The translations under genes were made by a program, and so were the position numbers. Positions 35,001 to 45,200 of a stretch of 64,000 bases of DNA are shown piece after piece. The stretch comes from Arenicola marina. Taxonomy: Eukaryota; Annelida; Polychaeta; Arenicolidae. How positions within the stretch are numbered: position 1 is the stretch's first letter; every line of letters starts with the position of its first letter. The DNA lies in assembly GCA_964019135.1 (NCBI GenBank), contig OZ025249.1:30517759-30581758 (forward strand), given 5' to 3'. The notes beneath the pieces were generated by a model. It did not search any database, was not told where the DNA came from, and saw only the letters and a list, made by a program, of their open reading frames with translations.

Positions 35001-38000
35001 GTGGTCTTGTTCCTCGCTACGAAATCAGGCGTCTCTCTCTCCCTGTGACCACGTGGTCTTGTTCCTCGCTACGAAATCAGGCGTCTTTCTTTTCCTGTGG
35101 CCACGTGGTCTTGTTCCTCGCTACGAAATCAAGCGTCTTGCTCTCCCTGTGGCCACGTGGTCTTGTTCCTCACTCCCCCGTCAGGCGTCTTTGCCTCTCT
35201 GGGGCCACGTGGTCTTGTTCCTCGCTACGAAATCAGGCGTCTTTGTCTCCCTGTGACCACGTGGTCTTGTTCCTCGCTACGAAATCAGGCGTCGTCTGTG
35301 TCTGCTTGTGGCCGCGTGGTCTTGTTCCTCGCTACGAAATCAGGCGTGTTTGTCTCCGTGTGACCACGTGGTCTTGTTCCTCGCTACGAAATCAGGCGTC
35401 TTTCTCTCCCTGTGACCACGTGGTCTTGTTCCTCGCTACGAAATCAGGCGTCTCTCTCTCCCTGTGGCCACGTGGTCTTGTTCCTCGCTACGAAATCAGG
35501 CGTGTTTCTCTCCCTGTGACCACGTGGTCTTGTTCCTCGCTACGAAATCAGGCGTCGTCTTTGTCTGCTTGTGGCCACGTGGTCTTGATCCGCGCTACGA
35601 AATCAGGCGTCTTTCTCTCCCTGTCGCCACGTCGTCTTGTTCCTCGCTACGAAATCAGGCGTCTTTGTCTGCTTGTGGCCACGTGGTCTTGTTCCTCGCT
35701 ACGAAATCAGGCGTCTTTGTTTCCCTGTGGCCACGTGGTCTTGTTCCTCGCTACGAAATCAGGCGTCTTTCTCTCTCTGTGACCACGTGGTCTTGTTCCT
35801 CGCTACGAAATCAGGCGTCTCTCTCTTCCTGTGACGACGTGGTCTTGTTCCTCGCTACGAAATCAGGCGTCTTTCTCTCCCTGTGGCCACGTGGTCTTGT
35901 TCCTCGTTGCGCCACCCGGCGTCTTTCTCTCCCTGTGGCCACGTGGTCTTGTTCCTCGCTACGAAATCAGGCGTCTTCTTTTCCTGTGACCACGTAGTCT
36001 TGTTCCACGCTACGAAATCAGGCGTCTCTCTCTCCCTGTGACCACGTGGTCTTGTTTCTCGCTACGAAATCAGGCGTCTTTCTCTCCCTGTGGCCACGCG
36101 GTCTTGTTCCGCGCTACGAAATCAGGCGTCTTTCTCTCCCTGTGGCCACGCGGTCTTGTTCCTCGCTACGAAATCAGGCGTCGTCTGTGTCTGCTTGTGG
36201 CCGCGTGGTCTTGTTCCTCGCTACGAAATCAGGCGTGTTTGTCTCCGTGTGACCACGTGGTCTTGTTCCTCGCTACGAAATCAGGCGTCTTTCTCTCCCT
36301 GTGACCACGTGGTCTTGTTCCTCGCTACGAAATCAGGCGTCTCTCTCTCCCTGTGGCCACGTGGTCTTGTTCCTCGCTACGAAATCAGGCGTGTTTCTCT
36401 CCCTGTGACCACGTGGTCTTGTTCCTCGCTACGAAATCAGGCGTCGTCTTTGTCTGCTTGTGGCCACGTGGTCTTGATCCGCGCTACGAAATCAGGCGTC
36501 TTTCTCTCCCTGTCGCCACGTCGTCTTGTTCCTCGCTACGAAATCAGGCGTCTTTGTCTGCTTGTGGCCACGTGGTCTTGTTCCTCGCTACGAAATCAGG
36601 CGTCTTTGTTTCCCTGTGGCCACGTGGTCTTGTTCCTCGCTACGAAATCAGGCGTCTTTCTCTCTCTGTGACCACGTGGTCTTGTTCCTCGCTACGAAAT
36701 CAGGCGTCTCTCTCTTCCTGTGACGACGTGGTCTTGTTCCTCGCTACGAAATCAGGCGTCTTTCTCTCCCTGTGGCCACGTGGTCTTGTTCCTCGTTGCG
36801 CCACCCGGCGTCTTTCTCTCCCTGTGGCCACGTGGTCTTGTTCCTCGCTACGAAATCAGGCGTCTTCTTTTCCTGTGACCACGTAGTCTTGTTCCTCGCT
36901 ACGAAATCAGGCGTCTCTCTCTCCCTGTGACCACGTGGTCTTGTTTCTCGCTACGAAATCAGGCGTCTTTCTCTCCCTGTGGCCACGCGGTCTTGTTCCG
37001 CGCTACGAAATCAGGCGTCTTTCTCTCCCTGTGGCCGCGTGGTCTTGTTCCTCGCTACGAAATCAGGCGTCTTTCTCTCCCTGTGGCCACGTGGTCTTGT
37101 TCCTCACCCCGCCATCACGCGCCTTTGTCTCCCTGTGGCCACGTGGTCTTGCTTCTCGCTATGCCGTCAGGCGTCTTTGCCTCTCTGGGGCCACGTGGTC
37201 TTGTTCGTCTAGGTTGGCCGTCGTTGTCGCTGTGCGGTCGCGCTGTTAGGGTCTTAGCCTCTCGCAATACCGTCATACGTCTTTACATGTGGCAGTGGCC
37301 TTGCTTTGTGTGCTGCTCATCGAAGTGCCATCCAACATCTTCACCGCTATGCTATCGCGCGTCGTGATGCTTCTAGCAACGTACAGTGATATTCACCTAA
37401 CCACGGGGTCTCTGCCTCGCTGTGGTCACGTGGTCCTCCTCTTTGCTCTTAGCTATGACGTGTGTGTCGCTGGTCACGTGGTATCGCTCCCCACAAGGAC
37501 AGCAGACGTCTCTATTTCTCAATGACCACGTGGCTGCGTTCGATGTTCCTCGCAGACAGACTTGTTTGTCTCTCTGTGGTCACGTGGTCTTACCACACCA
37601 TGTGTATCGCAGCCCTGTTCGATGGCCGGCTTCACGCTCCCCACGTCACAGACGCTGCATACGTCACAGACGCCGTTCGCAGACAGCCGCGCGGGAAAAG
37701 GAATAAAATGTCTTCGTTTTGCTCTCGGCAACTGAAGTTGGTCGGGAGCGCGAAATGTGTATAATATGGTGGTCGCGGAAAAGAAAAAGAAGGTAGTACT
37801 TGGTTGAGGCGTACAGGGCTCGACGCCCCGTCCGTCCCTCCCTCCCTCCCTCGCTCCTCCACCCCCCGGCTTCCGTCACCACTCGCCCCACCCTCTTCCT
37901 GGCGTTCGCTGGCTGCTCGCCGCGGCAAAAGAGCAGAGTCAGCGTAGGGAAAAGAACAGGAAAGAGACCGATGAAGAGCTATGTATGGTAAAGGTGGCGA

Positions 38001-39188
38001 GCGGTAGGGTGGTACGGGGTAGAGGCGGAGTTGATGTGGGGGTGGGCTGGGTGAGTCTGGGCTGGGTGGATGTCTGTGGGGAGTGAGTCAGGGTTGTGCG
38101 AGTGTTGTGCAGGATGGGGGAGTGGAGAGAGGGGCGGAGGAGAGCGGGAGGAAGGGAGATCTAGGGTGACGGAGTTGCAGAGAACGTTCCACCCCCTCCT
38201 TTCCCATTGCCTTCGGCTGTGACGGTGGTTGGCGTTCTCTGTTCCAGTCTCCGTTCTCTGCCGGTGCGTTCTGCTTCCCCCTCCGACCCGGCGATAGCCT
38301 TCTCCAACTGCCCCTCCCCCTCCACCTTGCTCCCTGTCTCCCCAGCCCGCCCCCGCCACCCGCTACTGTCCACCACGCTGCTGCCCTACCATAACCCCCC
38401 CTTCCTTTCTCCCTCCCTCTCCCCCCGCCACCGCATTCACCCGCCAGTGCGCCTTCACCCTGCTGGTCGCTGTCGGTACGCATGACTCCCCTCCTCCTCC
38501 TCCTCCTCTCCTCCCCTCCCCTCCCTCCTCCTCCCCTCCCCGCTATGCCCGCCACTACTCCCCACCCTCCCTCCTTCCCTCTCCGGGGCCTCCGATTATT
38601 CCGGTGTCCATCGGTCGTTGTTGCCAGTCTCCCAGTCTGTGACCCCTCCCACTCCTCACCCACGCCCACCCCTCGTCTATCCTTCCCGATAACCCCTACC
38701 CCCAATGCATTCCCCTCACCCCACCCCCCTCCTCCACCACCAACTGCCCCACCTTACTCCCCACCCTGCACAACGCGCTCCGACACAGTGTTCATCGCCA
38801 CCTGCCCCCCTCCCTCCTTTCAGCCCCCCCCCCCCCACACCACCACCCCCACCTTCCCGAACCTCCCGTCCCCAACACCACCACGCCCACGGGTTTCTGG
38901 CGCCGATGGAAAAGGGTAGGACTGATAGTCCTAGTTGATGTGAAGTTGCTGGGGAGGGGAGGGGGAGGGGGGGGGGGGTGACGATGGGAACGAAGGGTGG
39001 GGGGGGTGAGGGCAGTGTGAGTGTGGCGAATCTCGATAGGGTGGTGGACCACGCGGCGGCTCCCCTTCCAACCTCGGCCTCTGATATATGGACTATTGAT
39101 TTTCCGCAGAGCATCGCTCTGGTGTAAGACAATTCAACTTACACGGCCGTTGATGTATGCCCGGCCAGTCGACGTCATTGGCCGGCTC

Positions 39189-39220
<32 letters not shown>

Positions 39221-42200
39221 CTCTCCACCTCTGCATCTCGCCGCATCTCTTTCCCGCTCTCTCTCCCTGTCTGTCTCGTTCTCTCTCCACATATATAGAT
39301 ATGTCGCCCTCATCCCATCGCATGTCCCGCAAACGCGCATGCTGCACCGACATTGTGACTGCGACATAGGAGGGAGGGTCGGGGGTTCGATCCTGCAGCG
39401 CTCTTCTCGCATTACCCTCTCTACTGCCATATCATCGTGCCTTCCGCGCGTGTGGCATGGAGAACGTTACGTCGACCCCTTCTCGCCCCTCCCCCGTCCT
39501 GTCCCTTCACCCCTCCCCCATCCTCCCCCATCACCCACTCCCCAATCTCTCCCCCATCTCTCCCCATCCTCCCCCATCACCCACTCCCCCATCTCCCACT
39601 ACCACATCCCCCACTCCCCCATCTCTCCCCATCTGTCTCCCTTCACCCTTTCCCCATTACCCACTCCCACATCCCCCACTCCCCCATATCTCCCCCATCG
39701 TCCCCCATCACCCACTCCCCCATCTCCCACATCCCCCACTCCCCCATCCCCCACCTACATCTTTCCCCCACCCTCTCCCTTCACCCCTTCACCACCCCCC
39801 ACTCCCCCATTCCCCACCTACATCTCTCCCCCATCCTCCTCCTTCACTCCTCCCGCATCACCCACTCCCACATCCCCCACTCCCTATTCCCCACCTGCGT
39901 CTCTCCCCCATCCTCTCCCTTCACCCCTTCACCATCACCCACTCCCTATTCCCCACCTGCATCTCTCCCCCATCCCCTCCCTTCACCCCTTCACCATCAT
40001 CCCTACTCCCCTCCCCCATCTGCCCCCATCGTCAACCCTTTAGGCTATTCCGTTCTAGATCGATCACCCCCGCCCCCCACCCCCTCCGATGTCAGGGCCG
40101 GGGACATGTGTGTTCTCAGATACCTAAGTCACGTTCAACACATCCCTTTTCAACGTTGAGACCAAGTGAAAATTTGCACCTTATACAGTTGTGAACGACA
40201 CAACCGTGAAATACATATAATCCGCGAAAACAATGATCACTGTGAGCCGACAGCTCATCTGTAAACTAAATATAGTGAAATAGTTTATGTGGAAGTCGCT
40301 AAGCTCTCAAGGTTATATGTAATCCAACGTTAGTGATGTGGGGATTGCTGCTTCCAATACACACAGCTATATCCCAGCCACAGTGGTGACGTCACCAGTC
40401 TCAGTCGCGCTGTTTCCATATGGACAAATATGGAAACTAACCGAAGACTACGGTAGTTCCATACTAGGGTATTGCTGATTTGTCTTTGTTTGTGGTCAGG
40501 GGTAGCGCTATGGATATGGTTGTTTAAACCTGGCTGTGCATCTCTACAAAACTGCGGTGTCAGTTAGTTGTAGCCGAAGATCCAAATTTATCGATTGTTT
40601 GTGTAGAAGACATAAATACGCCCGTCGCTCATTTGGCTTTAAGACAAGGTCGTGACGTGCGCTGCCTGTATAACGCCCGCTTTAATTAGCTGCCGAATAT
40701 TGTGTGGAAATATTCTTTAAAGAAAATTATAAGTGTGAAGAGTTTCGGGTTCTTGTGATTCCACTTTGACGGCATACAATAACTCACTCACTGTATGATC
40801 GAACAGGATACCCGGGGGTGGGGGTGGAAGCGTCGGGGGATGGGGGGGGGGGCGGGAGTAAGGACTGGGATCGACATGGTTTTCAAATATTTCTAGTGAG
40901 CGGGATTGAGACAGGTTGCACTTTTTGTTTTCGTCCAAGAATGTGGAAACGCGGCTCGAGGGTAAGGAAGGTGTAACTAAGGGGCAGAGGGAGTTAGAGG
41001 CGAGCCAGAGACAGCACTGGGAATCTGGAAAAAAAAGAATAGGGAGGTGAAACGTTGGTGGAGCGTATGGGAGGGGGGGGGGGTGTCTGAAATATGTAGG
41101 CTGAAACACCACGGAGTGTTCGCCAAGAAGAGAGAAATGAGGGAAGACGGGAGGGAGGGAGGGAGGAAGAATGATTATGAAGAAACGAGACATTGAAGCT
41201 AAGGCAAATTAGGCCATGGCAATGGATCTGTTGTTCTGTCTCCCCGATCACGACGGTCCGCCCCCGTGACTACGGCGCTTAGCTGTGTCACGACTGTAAC
41301 TAGCGGCGTCACGAACGCCCCGATTGCCTCATGGTGACGCGGCGGCGTCCTTGGTAGCTATGGCGACGGTGAGGACGAGGAGCCAGCACCCAGGGGCGAC
41401 GTGCGCAAAGTGAAGCCGCTCGACCGAAGAACGAGGGATTTCTCTTGGTGGAACCGCGGCCTTCCGCCATACTCTTGCATCGCCGCCACCTTCCCCTCCC
41501 TCCCTCCCTCTCTCCCTTAAACCCAACATTCCATCCCTCCCTCCCTCCTCCATACCCCACCTTCCCTCCCTCCCTCCCTCCCCCACACCCCACCTCCCCT
41601 CCCTCCCTTGCTCCCTTTCCTCCCCGTACCCCACCGTCCGTTCGTCCCTCCGGCCAATACCGCGCTCCCTCCAACCCCCTCCCTCCTCCGCCTTCCTCGC
41701 CCCCCCCCCTCCCCCATCCCACCCTCCGAGTCGCCCCACCCTCCACTCCTCCACGCCAACCTGCCTTGATCAGAGACGCGATGAGGTGCTTGGGCAGGGC
41801 AGGCTGGGAGGGGAAGGCGGTCGGGGTTATCGGGAAGGGGTGGTTGGTCGGGCGCGTGGGAAGGCTGAGGGAGGGAGGAAGGGAGGGAGGGGTGGGGAAG
41901 CTGGTATGGCCAGCAGACTGTGGTGCTATATCCACGCGGGCTCACCACGGGGTCGGCCACGGCACAAGGGCAGGGGAGTGGAGTGGGAGGGGGCTGCCGC
42001 GGCGCTTAATAGAGGTGGATGGGGTTGGGTGCGGGTGGCGGTGTGTGTGAGGCGCGTCCGGGCCAGCAGAAGGGAGGGGTTATTAAGGTAAGGTGGGGTG
42101 TTTGTCGGGGGGTGGGGGTGAGAGGCGGGGAGGCGGGCGAGGGGTAGCACAGTGGGTATTGGGAGCAGTGGTTTGACGGCCGAGGGCGCGCGGAAAAGGG

Positions 42201-45200
42201 AAAGCGAGGGACGGCACTGCGGCTGGGAGGGGAGCCGGGGAGGAGGAGAGGAGCAGCCGGAGGAGGGTTGGAGTTGGGGGGAGGGTCCAAGGCGGAGGAG
42301 AGGGAGGGGCACAGGCGGCAGCGGCGAGGGGGTAAAGGATGGTAAGTACGAATCGGGGTAGTATGTGTGTAGGGGAGAGGGGCGGAGAAGGGGTATGTGT
42401 CCACACTAGGGTGCTATTCTCGAAGTGGATGACTGACTACCACCACCCTGTTTACCTCAGTCTCACCTCTGCCCCCTCTCCCTTTATACCCACCCTCCCT
42501 CATCCACCCCCTCCTTTTACGCCCCCTCCCTCTTTCCCTCCTGCCTCCACTATCCACCCCCCCCCCCTTCCTAGCTCTCCCGGGAGGGTGAGCTTCGTCC
42601 TCAGCGGGACCACTGCCGGGCTGTATGCTACCATACTTACCTCGCTGCCACTCAATACAGCGCGGAGCCCAGCTCGGGCGACAGGCGGGAGGAGGCCGCC
42701 AAGCCCCAGCCCCCTCCCTCCCTCACCCTTCCCTTCCCCTCTCCTCCCCCCTCTACCTCCCTGAATCATTTCCCACCTCACCCCCTCACTCCCGATCTCC
42801 TTACCCGTCTCCCTCCCTCTCTCTCCGCCTCTCCCTCCATCACTCTCCCCTTCTCGATCCCCTACTCCCCCTCACCCATAAGCCACCCGGCGGGGATGAG
42901 CAGTCAGTCCCTGGCTCCCCTCTCAGAAGATCTGTTCATGCAACTTACCATCAGCTGTTTGCGTTAACCTTCCGCTATACAGTTATACACCTATACTTCC
43001 ATTCCTATATCTTTCCCATTATAATAACTTGACGAATTGGTCTTGTTAACTGTTAATGTAACGATTAACATATGGGTTACAACTTTTTCATCGAGATCTT
43101 TATTGGAAGAAGACCTAATTTCATTTCGGGATGGATTTTTATATTCGCTTCATTAAAATAACACAACTGATGAATAATGCAAACGATATATTTTGTCATC
43201 TTTTCAGGAAAAAAAAACGTTTACACCATGATCCTACTACACCTGTTAAAATGCTTAATTAGTTTCTTTTTTGAAAGGGGTTAAATTTTGGGTTCACTTT
43301 TAACTTTAATACCATGGCTAAGAAATAGAGGGATGGAGGGATGGACGGTGCGCAATCAGGGTCGGCGGACGAGTGCGGACAGATCGACAGATCTCGAGCA
43401 GTGGCAGAGGAGTTAATCAATATTTGACACACCGCCTCTCCCCTGGCTCCACCCCTTTCCATTCCCTCCCTCCTCTCCGCTTCTCTGCGCCCTTCTGGAT
43501 TCCATAGCGGGCCGTGCTGGAGAAACAAAGAGTTGTTGCTGTGGACAGTCTGCTAGTCCTTCTTATCTTACCTCGTTCCCCCTCTCCCCTCTCCCCCTCT
43601 CTCTCTCTCTCTGACGATGCCCCCCTCTCCCCCTCACACCCTCGCCCTTGTCACCTCCCGCCTCCACCCTCTACCCCACCTTTCCGGCCATCGTTTTCCT
43701 GAGTCCGCGGCGCCAAGTCTCTGCCCATTGCTGGACGACCATCCCACCCTTCCCCTCTCCCCACCCGCATTCTTCAGGGCTCTATACACTAGCCCTCCAC
43801 CCACCCACCCCACCCCCAGCTCTCCCTTCCCGCTGCTACCTACCCCTCACCCCGTCGTCCCACAGAGCCCCGCCCGTTCTGTCGTCGGCCTGTCCCCAAT
43901 GATTAGGCCACCACTGTACACAGGGGAATATTGACTTTGTGTTGTGATAGAGATTCAACTCATCCCTCCGTCTCTCAATCCCTCCGTCGCGGTCGACTCC
44001 TCCAGGCCATTGCGACCTCCACCCCCCCCCCCCCTCCACCCCACCCTACCCCACACACCCCCCAGCTACCCCCACCCCCCAACTCACCCCCACCCTGCCT
44101 CACCACGGTCCTCCTGTTCGACCGCTACTTTCACCCCTTCTCCCCGGCGCCCTCTTCTACACCCGGCCCTCTTTTTTTCACCCCTCCTGCTCCTCCCAGG
44201 CCCTACAGCGTCGGCGACTCTACCTACACCAACATCTGCTGGTGCAGGTCCCATGCGCTCGGCCAAATTTCCAGTCTCGTGGCGCCCTTCTGTATACGGA
44301 AGCGCATTAATTAAGAGACGACATTGGATGCGAGGGCGCCCTCTGGCGACGAGATTGCTTCGTACCTGACTCGATCCGTTGTCTACCGGTCCCTCCCCTT
44401 ATGTCTGTTCCTGTATTTTCTATGTATCTGGTCCATTGTCATGTCTCGTTCCCGTTTTGCTCTTCCACTTCTCAGATAAATGTTCTTATTTCTCATCCTT
44501 TCTTTACCCTCGGTCCGTGTCCCATCTGTCTTTCCCTTTCTAATTTTATTCTCGGCTTTTCCCCCCTCTGTCCACACGTTCTCGTTCTCCCTCTTATTTT
44601 CTGTGTTCCCCTCGACCCATCTTTTTTTGTTATCTTCCTATTTCTCCCTCTGTCCATTTTCTACTTCTATTCCTCCCTTTTTTTCTGTTCCTGTCTTCTC
44701 CTTCGGTCGTTTTTTTTCTTTTATCCCTCCTTTCTATTATACTCGTCCCCGCCGTCTGTTTCTCCGTCACTTCCTCTCATTTCTCTTCAGTTCATTTGAT
44801 CGGTTTTGGGGTTTGTCTTTCTTTTATTTCTGTTCATATCCTTCCCCTCGGTTTGTTTTTTCATTGGTCCCAATTATTTCTCATCCTATCTGTTTCTCTC
44901 CGTCTTTCACCCTAACGCGCCTCCTGCTTGCCTCGCCGCTGTATGTCGCTGACATCGGGGCTCCATCCTTTCCCGGTCCCTCCACCCACAGCCCCTCCGC
45001 GGTCCTCGCCTCTCCCTCACCCTCCCGAAGGACTCGCTCTTCACGCCTTAATGCTACCTCCCCCATCTCCCTTCCCATCCCCACCGCCACCTCCCCCATC
45101 TCCCTTCCCATCCCCACCGCCACCTCACCCTCTCCGTCCCTATTCTAACCGCCACCGCCACCTCACCCCTCTCCACCCCCATCCCTACCACCACCTCACC

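Noticed and set aside
30018-37205. CRISPR-like array
   Set aside because: Units are contiguous, with no unique spacers; the surrounding genome is animal.
39360-39400. Possible tRNA box B (GGGGGTTCGATCCTGC)
   Set aside because: No box A or acceptor stem at the right distance.
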